Shown: positions 38,321 through 50,394, counted from the stretch's first letter. The stretch is 64,000 nucleotides of DNA from Asterochloris sp. CNOR1 (GCA_963969365.1 OZ017750.1:2170001-2234000); one strand, 5' to 3'. Translations and numbers: made by a program. Notes: a model not told the origin generated them from the sequence alone.

Positions 38321-38745
38321 GATGGCGGTCCCGATACAGGTTCTACCTCATTCCTGAGCTGTTCTCTACTGCTGGTCTGGCAGCATGGCAAGATTGGGGA
38401 TGCAGCACAAAAGCTGCACAAAAGTGCCCCAATGACCTAGGATAGCCAGAGTTGTCAGACACCTCAGCTGGCTACCACTAGTGCCCCCGTGCCTCACTGG
38501 CTGCGTGCTCTTCGACTGGCAGGTACTCTCATCGAGCCCCTATGTCGGCTCTTCATGTCCTGCAGCCATTTTGACCGGCAGCTCAGAGAACACTGCCGGT
38601 CCAGCTCCAGGCCACTCACACTTCGTGCGAGGGCTTGCTTGAGCAAGAAGGGGCTAGACTGTCAAGGATTCAAAGAAGCTTTCCAAAGCAGCTCAAGGTG
38701 CCACATTGAGCAGGCAAAAGAGCACCAAGCCAATCAAGGGACAAC
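38321..38745. promoter_or_regulatory. Head-to-head intergenic region between SHIPPO and CstF-77 genes
   Basis: 425 bp separate the two start codons. No recognisable motif or gene is seen. The CstF-77 start exon is only 42 nt, so the exact boundary rests on that small exon being right. Confidence 0.35.
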
Positions 38746-41700
38746 ATGGCGCATGGGGCCTACAGGCAGCCAACGCTGACCGAGCAGGTGCAGACTCAAT
38801 CTACACAAAGTCTCCACGCTCGAGTTGGACATGCACATGCTGCTGCAACAGATAGGCAAAGGGCATGGGGGCTAGCTGAGAAGCCCTTCTGTGTCTGCCA
38901 AGGCTGCGCGAGGCTGAGCATCCCCGCTCAGCCGAAAGTGCACCATGCAGAGCTGGAGACCGAATGTGCACCAGCAAGTCAGCAGCTTACCCTGGCAATG
39001 GACCCATGCTTTGCACTGCATCCAGAGGATCCAACCAGCATCCTCATCATTGCATGCTCCTGCAGAGCCAACACAGGCCTCCATGTTCCTGCCGAGCTCC
39101 CACACGGCTCGTTCTTGTGGCTTCTGCTGGACTGGTGGGAGAGGCCGCAGCCAAGGCTGGGGCCAAAATAGCCGTAAGGCTGGGGCCAACAAAGTGCATG
39201 TTGGGGGTTTGTCGTGGTGGCTGTGAGCAACATCAAGCCCAAACGCATGTGGCTGCTGCCTGTGCAGGCAGTGCCCCTGCGCAGTCGCGTGCGCGCAGAC
39301 AAGTGGGATGTGCAGGCCTGGGAGGGCTTGGGCGAGCTTCTGCTCGCTTTTGCAGACAGGCCAGACACCCTGGGCGAGCAGCGAGACTTGTATGAGGAGC
39401 TGTTGGCCCAGTTCCCTACAGCTGTGAGCCATCTGTTGTTGCCAGTATTCGCCCCCACCACAGGAGGCTGGACCTGCTGTTCACATGCTGACCAACATAC
39501 AGGCTGGGGTTGCGTGTGGCCGAAACCCCTGTGGGCTCTCTGATGGGCCAAAAGCATGAAGGCCTGGCCTTGCTTCAGCTGAGGCTACAGCAGAAGACCT
39601 GGGAGCCCCACATAGCAGCAATGACTGGATACTTTGAGTCACACGTTCATGCTCAGCCTGCATGCTTGGCTGGAACATTCGCCTGTCTTCACACCGCGTT
39701 GACACCATGCCGGTTGCTTGGCGCTTGGGTGAGGTGGCAGGAATCACCTCCAGCTTGCCGCTTAGGCTGCCAGGACCCTTTGTCGGTGGCGCATGAGACA
39801 CCAGCTGTGTTCCATGCCAAAGGGCTTGTTTTGGAAGGTCCTAGGCAGGTGGCGGCCCTCCCAGGTCTCAGAGCCATGGGAATTGTGCGCGCCCAGCCCT
39901 GCACCCCCAGGAATCCTGCTGCCATTCTCCCTCTGCCTGCCTGCCGCAGGGCCTGTTCTGGAAGATGTATGCTGAGGTCAGCATGAAGGCCAAGTCCCCA
40001 GATGTCAAGAACATCTTCAGCCGCAGCCTGCTGTCCTGCCCCTACCTGGACCTGTGGAAGGCGTACCTCACCTTCATCAAAGACGTGAGTGCCTCATGCC
40101 GTCAAGCCCTCCAGCTAGCCCTATGCCCTCACCTTGACCCTTGCCAATATGTATGCACACCTCTGTGACCTGGGCGCCCTCCAGCATGCTCTGTGCGTTT
40201 TAGCCGCCATGCATACCTCTGTGACCTGCGGGCAGTCTGGTGGCAGGTCCCACCACCTGGCCGCTGTGCACACACAGTCATTGCTGGGCTGCCTCCTGCA
40301 AGCTCTATGCAATCCCAGCACCTCACGGTGCACACAGATGCCTCTGGGCTCAAGACAGTTCTTGTGAGGACCACTTGCTGTAAGTTCCAGGGTGTAGCAC
40401 TTCGATCTTCCCAGCCGCAGCGTCCCTACAAGGCGGCAGACGGCCACAACAGCTGCTAGTGTCCCTGCTGGCGAGACCTGCTGGGCTGCTGCAGAGCAAC
40501 AAGGGGCGTGGCAATGAGGGCATGGCCGAAATGAGGCAGGCCTACGAGTTCACGCTGGACCACATCGGCCAGGACTTCCGTGCAGGGGACCTGTGGCGCG
40601 AGTACATCGCCTTTGTGGCTGGCCCTGGCCCTGGAACGCCTGCCTACCAGGCGCTGTGGGGGGATGCTGCACGCCCAGGGCAGGAGTCTAGCGAGCGCCT
40701 GCGTGTCCTCAGGTGGGGTGCCTGCCTGGTTGTCTGCTGGGTCAGGGGGTGCAGGTGGGAAGCCAGCCTGCGCACGGGCGTGCTTTGGCAGAAAGGAGCA
40801 GTTGGTGTTTGGCGTCTGCGCAAGAAGCATCAGCTTGATCTGCCTGGGGCCTGCCTCCAATGCGGTGAGCATCCTCACTGGAGTTGAGGCCTCAGTCGGG
40901 CTGCATTGTACATTGCCTTCTGCTGCCAGCCAGCGCCACTGCTCATGCTTAACCGCACTGGGCACCCCACACTTCCCCTGCAGGCTGGCTGCCAGCGATC
41001 TGTGGCCTATCCCCAGATGGGACCCCAATGTTGCACCCAGCGCAGCATACTCAGCCCTACCCTTGACCCACCCCCTGCTGCCGCTGCGATTAGTCTGCCA
41101 GGGTGCCCTGGGCAGTCAAGCCCTGGAGCCTGCCTGGCTGGCGGCTCAACAGCATCCCTGCTGCTGCTGCAGGTCGGCATACCAGCGCGCGCTGGCCGTG
41201 CCTAGCCGGGAGCTGGACGCTCTGTGGCGCCAGTACGAGCAGCTGGAGCTGCAGAACAGCTCCAAGGTGTTTGCTCGGCGTGTGCTGGACGAGCAGCGCC
41301 CACGCTACCAGGCTTCGAAGGCTGCGCAGCCGGCGAGGCAGCGCCTGCTGGGAGCGCTGGAGCTGGACGTGTTTGCACTGCCGCCAGGTGGGGTCTGACA
41401 ATCTGCGGCTGCTTTGCCGTGCTGCTGGTGAGGCAGAACCTGCTCTGGAGCCTGAGCTGGTCTCTGGGCTGCAGCCTCCTCAGCCACAGTTGCAGATGGG
41501 GGGTGCTGCAGCTCACATCATGATGCAATCAATGCATCTCCTGCACACTTGGCAGCAAGGGCATCCGGCTGGCACCCCTGTTCTGTGCCTCCTTGGCTGC
41601 AGCCTCCCCATCCCCGCTGACGGAGCCCCTGCAGGTGTGCTGCAAAATGTGATGCCATCCACTCGTGCTGCAGGCCAGGGTGGCTTTGCCCAGCAGCAGA

Positions 41701-44700
41701 TGCATGAGGCGTGGCAGGCCTACCTGGACTTTGAGATGAGGAACCCCCAGCGGTTGGAGGCTGCCGCCCTGGCTGCACGTGTGCTGCATGCCTATGAGCA
41801 GGCGCTCATGGTGCTGCTGCACTACCCAGAGGTGAGGCAGCCTGCAGCCGAGCAGGTGGTGCTGAAGCTGTACAGCAGTGGCTGTGCTTGAGGTGCCTAC
41901 CAGTAGGTGCTCATGACGCTGCTGCACCACACAGAGGGGCCAAGCTAGGCAGCCAGGCAGGAGGATGCTTAAGCCATACCGCACTGGCTGCGTCTGCACT
42001 TCACTTTTGGGGTGCCCTTGCCACCTGCAGCCAGCTGTCATGGCTGCCTATGTGCTGTCTGCCTGTGATGCTGATTCATGCTGCGGCCTTCCTTTGAACT
42101 TGACAAAACGCCCTGCCTAGCTCTGGCCACGTCTACATAACTGGCAATGTCACGATTGGCATCTGTTTTTGTGTTGATTGTGAGCCGATTCAGATTCTTC
42201 GCCCAGTCCCAGTCCCTGCCTTCCCATGCAGGCCTGGCTGGAGTATGCTGGCTGGCACCAGCAGCAGGACCCTCCAGACGCCAACTCTGCACGGCAGGTG
42301 CTGGTGAAGGGGCGAGAAGTGAGACCCACACTGCCAGCTGCAATGGCTGCCTTGCTTGGTTTCCTCTGTGATGCCCTCTGTACACTTCTGCAGCTTTCTG
42401 TTCGAGCCCCAACTCAATGCCTTTGGGGACCCATGTCCATCCTGCATCAGTGCTTCCGCCCACCTGGCCACCTGCAAGGTGAGGCAAGGTGGAGCCCGTG
42501 GCCCCCTGCCTGCTACTGCTAAGCCATCAGCATCTGGGTCCCCCTCCTGCCACTGGCTGGACAGCCGTCAACCCCTGCCTCTGTCCCCATGCTCTGCAGC
42601 GCCTGCCCTCCTGCCTGCTGCTCCACTGCGCGGCCGCTGACCTGGAGGAGCAGCAGGGCAGGCTGCCCGCAGCGCGAGCGGTGTATGAGGACCTGGTTCG
42701 TGGGCGCACCCCCGTCCCGGCTGAGCCCGAGGCGGGTGAGATACCGGAGGAGCGGGCCCCACTGCAGCTGCCCGCGGAGCTGGGCACGCTGGCCTGGCTG
42801 CAGTTCATGGCGCTGGTGCGCCGCACAGACTCGGTCAAGGCGGCGCGGCAGGTCTTCCTGAGGGCACTCAAGGACCCTGCGCATGGATGGCAGGTGGGTG
42901 GAGCCGTTCCAGGGCGACAGTGTGGGAGGCTGCCTGTCTGGTGGCTGCTGCAGGCACTGAAGGGCCGTGCACAAAGACGGCACATGGGTGGTGCTTTCAA
43001 AGTATAACATTGGCGACTGCCTGGCTGGTGCCTGCAACAAGGGCAGGAGGTTTTGTGAAGGTTGTGGCAAGTTGCGGTTGCCAGCTTGCCTCGCGACAGG
43101 TCTTCCTGCCATCCAACGAGGTCCTGCCCAGGTGTTTGGCTCTAGTGCAGGGTGATGGCGGGGCGTTGCCTGGCACACGAGGTGATGTCATGGTGGCACG
43201 TGAGAGATGCCAGCACTGATTCTGGTGGAGAGCACATGCGTCGCATTGAAAAGGGGTCTTGCTGTACATGATTGTAGTATCTGGCAGCGTAGCCCTCACT
43301 CTAACAGCTTTGTCTCAGGGTTGGTGCGCTTTTGCGCCCCACTCCTGTCAAGCTGACTCCGCCATGGTGGCAACTGTAAGGGGTGGCAGTCTCCACCAAA
43401 GTTGTCAAGCCAGCATTGCCGCAACCAGAACCCTGAGCTTGGCATGCTCACACCTCTCCCAGTGCCATGCCACAGGTGTACGCAGCTGCTGCCCTCATGG
43501 AGTGGCGCAATGACCGCAGCAATGAGGCCCCTCCCAAAAAGATCTTTGAGCTGGGCGCCAAGAAGTTCCTGGGCGTCCCCGACTTCGTGCTGTCCTACAT
43601 CGACTTCCAGCTGGGTCTGGGAGACATCGCAAATGCCCGCGCCACCTTTGAGCGCGCGCTGACTGTCACGCCAGGGGATCAGCAGGGCCCCCTGTGGGAC
43701 AGATATGTACAGCTGGAGTACCATGTGAGTTGACTGCTGGTGTCAAGACCGCTCTGGGCCCTGGGTCATGTACTTGTGAGTGCTCTGTTCAGGCCGCTGC
43801 TGCCCCTTGGTGAATGGACTGAGCAGCATGCCTGACCTCTCAAGCCTGTGGGACAGAGATGGCCAGCTGGAATACCATATGAGTTGAGTTGCCTGCTAGT
43901 GTCAAACTGTGCTCTGGGCTCTGGTTCAGCCTGCTTGTGCCAGGTCAGTCCAGGCCCATGATGACGGATGCCCACTGTTGTGGCCATCTTGTGAAGAGCA
44001 CAGGAGCATTCCATGTGTGTCCAACAGCAAACAAACTCTGTGTGCCTCCCGCGCAGCGCTCAGGTGCGCTCAACAGCCTCCTGCACCTGGCAGCTGCTGG
44101 GCAGCAGGGCTCCCAGCAGGTACACACGGGCTTGCCAAGTCTGCGCTCCTGCCACACATGCATGAGAAGCGCCTGCCCTGACACCCGCCCTCGCCCCCTG
44201 CAGAACGGCGCTCCCGGAGCGCTGCAGAGCGTGGAGCGGCGGCGCGGGGAGGCCCTTGCAGGGCAGCAGCCCTCGATGGCGGGCATGCTGCGCCTGCAGC
44301 TACTTAAGCACTCTGCGCTGGGGCTGTGGCCCTGCGCGGACCAGGACCAGGAGCACCTCAAGCGGGTGCTGGGGGATCTGCCAGCGCTGCCTGCCCCAGC
44401 AGTGGTGCCTGCTGCAGACGGCGCTGTGGCACTTGCAGGCGAGACACCAACTCCCTGCACTGAGTGGCTGGGAGTCAGCTGACACTGTGAAGGCACCTGT
44501 TGCAGATGGTGCAGCAGTTTGGCTCTGAGTCGCCCAGCAGTGCACCAGGACGCAGCCGCATCAAAGCTGCTGTTGTTAGCTGTGTCATGGGCTGCACCCT
44601 CACTGTGAGCGCTGCCTGAGCTTGCAGGGAAGCATGCATTGCTGAATTGTTGTCTGCCTGACTGCAGGGCCTGTGCAGGTCAATGGGTTCCACGGGGGGC

Positions 44701-45696
44701 CTGGTGTGGAGGATCCCATCAAGGCAGACCCTGGTGCATGGTGAGCCTGCCCCCAGCTGTGCACATTACACATCGCCTCTCTGCTTGCCAGCAACCCGCA
44801 TGCACAAGCCTGTGTGCATTGGTGCAAGCAGGCCCCTGCTTGCCAGCCCCACTCACAGCTTCCCGAACTTTACACCCAGTCAACAGCCTCTGCCTGTGTG
44901 CAGGACGGCGGCTGGCCCCACGCTGCAGCCTGCGCAGCCAGCCTACCCAGCAGGGAACATGGCAGGCGTTGTGGGCGTCATCCCAGCAGCAGGGCCCCAG
45001 CCTGGCCCTGCGCCATACGGGGGTGCTCACGCCCCGATTCGGCCTGCAGTCGACCTCCACAAGCAGCTGCCGGGGCTGCTGGGGGACTTTATCAGCCGGC
45101 TGCCCCCTGCACGCAGCCTGCAGGGGCCGCATCCCGATGTTGACCAGGTTAGGGACCAGCTGGTGCATTGCAGCATGCCAGAAACGGGGAGGATCATTGT
45201 CAGCGTCCCAGTCTCCTGCTGCTGACGCGTAGTCCAGTGTTGCTCTTGTCAAACAGGTGCAGCCTGGCCTGAATGGCCTGACTGCCCGCTGCTGCAGACT
45301 TGTCACAGTTTCAGGCGGGCTCCAGCATTGCAGTGCTCATGTTCAACTCGCTGCATCACTGTGCAGGTGCTGGATGGCATCGCTTCATTTGACTTCTCGC
45401 CAGCGTCCATGGCAGCAGCAGATGCTGCTGTGCTGAGGCAGCACCCAGGGGCAAACAGCTCAGGGCCACATGCCCAGCAGCCATACTCGATGGGCCTCAA
45501 CCACCAGGATGCAGGTCCAATGCTGGGTGGGGGAGGTGGCGGCTATGGCCAGGCCCCTGGCTACCAGGCGCAGCCCCGTCCCGACATGCACGGCATGAAG
45601 CGCAAGCATGAGCCTGCTGGCAGTTTTGGGGCCCCGCTTGATGATGTGTTCAAGCGGCGGCGGCAGCGTGGCATGAGGACCCCCCCTGACTCTTGA
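38746..45696 (+). CDS. CSTF3: Cleavage stimulation factor subunit CstF-77 (Rna14/Suf family)
   Basis: HAT-repeat scaffold of the cleavage stimulation factor that directs mRNA 3'-end cleavage and polyadenylation. Fourteen exons: 38746-38787, 39268-39423, 39950-40084, 40495-40712, 41173-41387, 41674-41831, 42232-42318, 42600-42893, 43476-43724, 44204-44404, 44506-44581, 44668-44740, 44904-45147 and 45367-45696, about 825 residues in frame. HAT motifs include WDVQAWEGL...YEELLAQFPTA, FWKMYAEVSMKAK, DLWREYIAFV, ALWRQYEQLE, VYAAAALMEWRND, KIFELGAKKFLGVPDFVLSYIDF and RATFERALTV, in the order of CstF-77. The C-terminus is Pro/Gly-rich, contains PHPDVDQVLDGI and ends with a basic patch FKRRRQRG. The 14-residue first exon and the splice sites around 44404-44581 are the least certain. 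Length slightly exceeds plant orthologues because of the Pro/Gly-rich tail. Confidence 0.92.
40106..40235. repeat. Degenerate tandem repeat in CstF-77 intron 3
   Basis: Two imperfect copies of about 60-65 bp lie side by side, each running from GCCCTCCAGC to a shared ACCTCTGTGACCTG (near 40154 and 40211). They lie wholly within an intron. Confidence 0.6.
43691..43935. repeat. Tandem copy of CstF-77 exon 9 end and 5' splice site
   Basis: The segment CCTGTGGGACAGATATGTAC...CCATGTGAGT, which ends exon 9 and starts the intron, recurs 154 bp downstream as CCTGTGGGACAGAGATGGCC...CCATATGAGT. Similarity continues for about 85-90 bp into intron sequence (TGCTGGTGTCAA against TGCTAGTGTCAA; GCTCTGGGCCCTGG against GCTCTGGGCTCTGG). 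In the copy the donor GT is AT. Confidence 0.85.
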
Positions 45697-46011
45697 ACTA
45701 GTGATCTCTCATGTGCAGATCATTCAACTTGCTGAAGCCGTCATGCTTTGTTGCAGCACACCAGGTATGATTACATTATAGGCAGGAGCCTTCAAAGCTG
45801 CAATCAGCATGATCAAATGCAATGAAAAGCGGGCCTGTCAAGGAAAGCAAGACTACTGTCAGTATGTGGAATGTCACATGGAGCATGTCACTAGGGCCCA
45901 CTGCAAAGGGGGGCAGCATTGCCGGCACGCACCACGCTGAAAACTGAGCCTTCGGCAACAATTGTGCGGCACAGTGCTTCTCTTGCTGGCACCTTTGCTG
46001 TACAGCTGTGC
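45697..46011. other. Convergent intergenic region, candidate poly(A) signal for the minus-strand gene
   Basis: TTACA at 45771-45775 reads TGTAA on the minus strand, about 240 nt past the stop of the membrane-protein gene. If used, the two 3' UTRs overlap. No gene was recognised. Confidence 0.35.
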
Positions 46012-46835
46012 TCATGCCTGGGTGGCATGCCTTGTCCTGCCTGCAGCAGAAGCAGGTACGAGCTCACCATCACCAAGCCATGCAACATTCAGGCAAGTGA
46101 GCTGCCGTTGCAGGAGCCCCACCTGCAGGGGAGTCAGTGCTGCTGGCAGCAGGCTTCCTCTTGCCGACGCTGCTGGCAACTGCCTCCTCAGCATCTTGCA
46201 GCAGCTTCCTGGCCCCGCTGGGAGTCTTGGGCCCACGCTGCAGGAGGGCACAAGGACGCCTCAACATGGAAGGCGCCAGCTTGCAGCTTGCTTTCAGGCC
46301 AAGCACTGCTTGGTCTAGCTGTTGCAGCAGGCTGTGGTGTTAAGCAGCCTGCTGCAACAACAGCCGAGCAGCATCATCGATGCTGGCTGACAGCTCACCT
46401 TGGAAGGAGTTGATGGGTTCATGCCTGCAACAGAGATGTGCAATGTCGCACGTGGCCAGGACGTTGTGGAGGTGCACTTCCTGTTGCAGATGGTACTGAC
46501 CTGTTGGAGTGCCAAGATTCTCTGGGCTCCACCTCTCCACGGCCTTACGTGACCTGCAGTAGCGGCCAGTGGGCTTGTGAGCAGGGTCAGGCGGCAGCAA
46601 ATGCAAACAACATGGACATGCAAGGGATCAAGGGCTGCTTGTCCCACCTGGAGCTCTTTCTGACCTCATGACCCTCCCGGTCCTTCTCCATGACAGTGCC
46701 CAGCTGCTCGCCGCCAAGTGCTCTGCGGATGCTGCTCGTCTTGTTGCCTAGGAGCCAGAATGCCAGCACTGCCAGGCACACGCACAAGAGCCCAACAGTG
46801 ATGGGCAGGACTAGGTGGGATGGTACTTTCAGCAT
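46012..46835 (-). CDS. Small single-pass membrane protein, unknown function
   Basis: Five exons (46648-46835, 46501-46553, 46399-46424, 46123-46237, 46012-46040) have matching phases and sum to 136 residues. Residues about 6-30 form one strong transmembrane helix (LVLPITVGLLCVCLAVLAFWLL). There is no cleavable-signal pattern; the Lys/Arg-rich segment after the helix suggests a type III or signal-anchor protein with a cytosolic tail. The tail is basic and Ser/Pro-rich (SRKAVERWSPENLGTPT, RGPKTPSGARKLLQDAEEA). I do not recognise a family. Support is the consistent splice phasing over five short exons and the membrane helix. The frame is open upstream of the ATG but has no other ATG before a stop. 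Confidence 0.6.
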
Positions 46836-47201
46836 ACTTGGCTCTGCATGGCGAGGTGCACTGGACCTGTCAGAGGGCAATCACAAACAGCCACCTAATT
46901 GTTGGACAAGCAGTGGTTTCCCTGACCTTCGGCTATCAACAATTTGGTCTTAGCCAAATTCGCAGCGCAGGCAGCTGCACAAAATCGGTAGTTGACCGAA
47001 CGTCAGGCCGATGCCCTCACTTCAGCTATGCAGTCGGTGGGAGTGTACAATTAGACCAATCACCACGAATGCCCCTCGTTGTGAAGCTGAGAAACTGCAT
47101 TCCCGTAAATTGTCAAACTCCTTTGATTCACTTTTTCCAGAAAATTGCTGGGTGCTTCTCTGAGCGATAGATCACCCTCACATGGAACACCTCAATGCTT
47201 T
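46836..47201. other. Intergenic stretch between two minus-strand genes
   Basis: It holds the 3' UTR of the carboxypeptidase gene and the promoter of the small membrane-protein gene. It is more A/T-rich than its surroundings. No gene or strong signal is seen. Confidence 0.4.
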
Positions 47202-50200
47202 TCACGAGTTGTGTCGTGTGCTTCTGATGTCCCTGCTGTGCAGATTTTGTTGCAGCACACTGTCTACAAGCAGCAAACCTGCTCTCGGCTGGTCTCTGGG
47301 GACCTGCAAGGCAGACAGACAGACAGACAGGTTAGGCAAAGCAATTGGAAACCGGTGGATGAAAGCTGCCAAGACCTGTGTTGTTCCTGGTGGTAGGGCA
47401 TAGGATCCCCTTATGTTGGCCCTCAGCCAGTTGTCTCAGCCAGTGGACTCACCATGTGGCCCGCATTCAGCAGCACAAACTGGTGAAGGTTTGTGTGCTG
47501 CTTCCTGAAGCCCATCAGCTCCCCATCTTGGTGCAACAGAGGCTGACTAGGGGCCTTCTCAAAGTCAGCCCTTCCCTCCCAGTCCAGAGTCTGGATCCAA
47601 TCCTCTGTCCCAATGTGACAACAGATCAGGTCCAGCTGACCAGAGTAGATATAAACCGGCACACCTGCAGCATCACCACAACTGCAATGGCCAGCCTTGA
47701 CGGAGAGCTCAGTCTGGCAACTGGGTTCAGCACCCTGAACTTCAGCAACCTGACGACTGGGCAACTCACCTCGATCAAGGACATCATCCACTACTCCAAC
47801 CACATCCAGCATGAAGTCTTCTGTGAGGTTGCTGAAAACGGCTCCAGATTGGGCACCCCATATCACATCATCAGGGATGATGCCCACCAGTTCCCGCACC
47901 TGTAGAGGCGACCAGCTTGGTTATGGGCACAGCAGTGCAGACTGGCCAAGGGAAATGACCATCATCCCAACTAAATCTACATCTCACACACACTGACACG
48001 GGAAGCCAGGGCAGACAGAGAGCAAACGCAAACCAACCAGTTGCTTGCCTCATGGTTCATGAAGTGCCCCAGCTTCTCAGGATGGTAGCGATGGAGGAGC
48101 TTCTGTGCTGCCAGCGGCAAGGGCTCTGCAGCAAGCCGTGTAAAGCATGGCGTGTGAGGGAGCCCAGCAGACTACCGTGCTGGATTGCCCAGGCAGAATG
48201 TAGCAGAATGTAGCCCAGCTGACTACCGTGCTGGATCATGCGGCTGCACTCTTGACTGACTGAGCACTGACATGTAGTATGCAGAGGATAGAGAGCGCAG
48301 AGAACAGAGAGAGCACTCTAGGTGGTTGAATTGCTGACTCATGCACCTGACACTGGGCTCAGCTCAGTCTCAGTACCACCACAACTGCCAAGTGACTTTA
48401 CAGTAAATGCTCACCGTGGGGGTCCAGGGTGGCCAGCCAGTCTTGGAGGGCAGCGGAGTTGCCAGGCACTGTACCCGGCTCATGCACCAGCACATTGTAA
48501 AAGGACACACTGTCAGTCAGGTTCTCGGCCTCAAATTCCGTGGCAGACCACAGCATCGTGGCCCCTGTGAAGTTGCCATCCTCCATCGCTTGCTGCACAG
48601 CAGAGTTAGCAGGTCAACTAGTTGACGAGGTGGCATTCATGCCAATTGGCTGCATTTTACATGCTGCTCCAAAGCAGGGATCCTCATGTCATGGCTGGGA
48701 CCATTGATGTGATATCACATGAAGGGGTGCCACAGGGGCCCAGCAGCCGCCCCCTCTCCCCCCCAAACAGCGCCACAAGGGGTGCCTTGCAGTCAAGTTT
48801 GGCTCCAGCAGGGGCTTTCAAGAGACTGGAAGGTGCTGATGCCGGCACACATGGGCTCCTTCACGGGTGCAAGGAGCCAAAGCAAACTTTGCTGCTGGTC
48901 TGCCTTTTCACAGCTCTGGGAGCCATCCTTTGCTGGCATCACCCCCATTCGCAAAAGCACACAAACGCTTGTGCAAGCAGAAGCCACACTTATCACCTTG
49001 GTGTCTGCAGCAAACGTGGCCAGGTGCTCCTCTGCAGCGTCGTCCAGCAGGGACAGGGCGTGCAGGTAGCCAGGCCACGCCTGCACATAGCTGATGGGCG
49101 ATATCCAGGAGTCACCCAGCGCAATGCCCCTGCAGGCAAAGGCCACAGGCGAATCTGCATGGCTTCCCTACAGCAGCGCCAGGCAGCACTCCACCCGTGC
49201 TTTGATGCTGCATCCACATCAGGTACTGCCCCAAGCTGCAAGGTGCTGCGATGAGGATGTGACTTTGCAACAGCATGCAATTAGCGCGACCTGCCTGCAT
49301 GCTGCTGGGTACATCAGCACACAGTGCTGTCAGCAAGGTGCACCTTTGCATGGAGCCTTAGTTTACCTGAAATTCACTTCCAGCTTCCCAGCTTTGTTGG
49401 CTGCATCAATGTCGCGGGCCCACTGGATGGCCATCTTGCCACCGTATGACTCACTGAAGATGTGCATGGGCGCCTTCTTGAACTCCGGGTGGCCAAACAG
49501 CCACTCGTTTATGAACACCATCAGATCTGATGCAATTTCGTTATTGCTCTGAGCTGCAGGACAACAAGTGACACTCTCTTACATGTCGTCTGGGCTGCAG
49601 CTGCCGGTGGGGCAACGATTTGTGTGTTGCTTCTGCCTGGAGGCAGGCAGGGTCAAAAGGCACTTGCTGGAGTCAACTCTGGTAAGGCAGACAGTGGCAC
49701 TGGGGCCTAGCAGCTGCATCAAGAGGATTTAGCATTTCTGGTCACTGCACTGACTGGTAGGCAGGGCAGCTCAATGCGGGGCTGCCGGGACTCACAAAAG
49801 TTGGCATGGGGCTCCACATAGCTGAAGCCTGTACCCACTGGGTTGTCGATGAACAGCAGATTGGCCCTGGAAGCCCAATTGTGCTTGCGCTCTCTAAAGC
49901 CAATCGTGTAAGGTCCAATTTCCTGCAGAGCGTAAGAGCAGAAGTCAGCAGGAGGCTTGTGAACAGGCTGGGCCACTGCAGACAGGCAAAGCATGGCATG
50001 AGAGCTGAAGCGCGGACCTCAAATGCTCCATAACCTGTGCCACTGGCTCCAGGACCTCCCTGCAGCCAAATTATGAGTGGCTCCTCATCCACAGCTTCAT
50101 GGTGACATTCTCTGCAGGGCTCAAACCACCTGCAGCATTGTGTATGGGCTTGCCAGCATGGACAATGCATGCATGCAAGGCATGGAGCAGGAGCCCTGAC

Positions 50201-50394
50201 CAGAACATGTGTGCCCCCTCTCTGACAGTGATATAGCCAAAGGTGCCCCCCTTGCCAGGGGGAATGAGGGCATTGCCACCAGGGCCAGCCTTGCCCCATT
50301 CACTGCTTGTGGCCTTGGGCAACAGCAAATTTGGGAAGCACAGTGCATGTGGAAGCAGAGCTGCCAGAAGCAGATTCACCATTGTGGACCTCAT
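47202..50394 (-). CDS. Serine carboxypeptidase, S10 family (SCPEP1-like)
   Basis: Secretory or vacuolar/lysosomal peptidase removing C-terminal residues. Ten exons (50201-50394, 50018-50129, 49796-49922, 49367-49553, 48997-49129, 48415-48592, 48049-48125, 47770-47899, 47453-47664, 47202-47303) give 483 residues in frame. The start MRSTMVNLLLAALLPHALC is a signal peptide. S10 landmarks: GAHMFWWFEP, IIWLQGGPGASGTGYG, LLFIDNPVGTGFSY, FSESYGGK (catalytic Ser180), GIALGDSWISP, SGQLDLI (Asp391) and NAGHMVPRDQP (His449); the triad is complete. IIPDDVIWGAQSGAVF and GDSWISP place it with retinoid-inducible carboxypeptidase (SCPEP1) rather than plant SCPL acyltransferases. Intron 7 has a GC donor (GCAAGC, 48043-48048 on the plus strand). 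It sits head-to-head with the phosphatase-like gene, 165 bp between ATGs. Confidence 0.95.
47311..47331. repeat. Short (AGAC)n microsatellite
   Basis: About five AGAC units in the last intron of the carboxypeptidase gene, directly upstream of the terminal exon's acceptor. Confidence 0.7.
48161..48236. repeat. Small direct repeats in a carboxypeptidase intron
   Basis: A 25-bp unit (AGCCCAGCAGACTACCGTGC and five more bases) recurs 51 bp later with one mismatch. Between the copies AGAATGTAGC is repeated in tandem (48195-48214). Confidence 0.8.

Noticed and set aside
42395-42425. GTTCGAGCCCC resembling a tRNA B box (also GTTCGAAGG near 50829)
   Set aside because: No matching A box, acceptor stem or cloverleaf is found around either site, and they fall in an intron of CstF-77 and near the phosphatase-like exon.
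44405-44450. A GC-AG donor (GCGAGA) after GCACTTGCAG in CstF-77
   Set aside because: Its phase does not fit the next exon (it gives a stop). An upstream GT donor near 44405 keeps the frame, although this junction remains uncertain.
46587-46880. A single-exon 97-residue version of the small membrane protein
   Set aside because: It would need a TTG start and reads through a good donor at 46647. The spliced five-exon model has consistent phases and an ATG.
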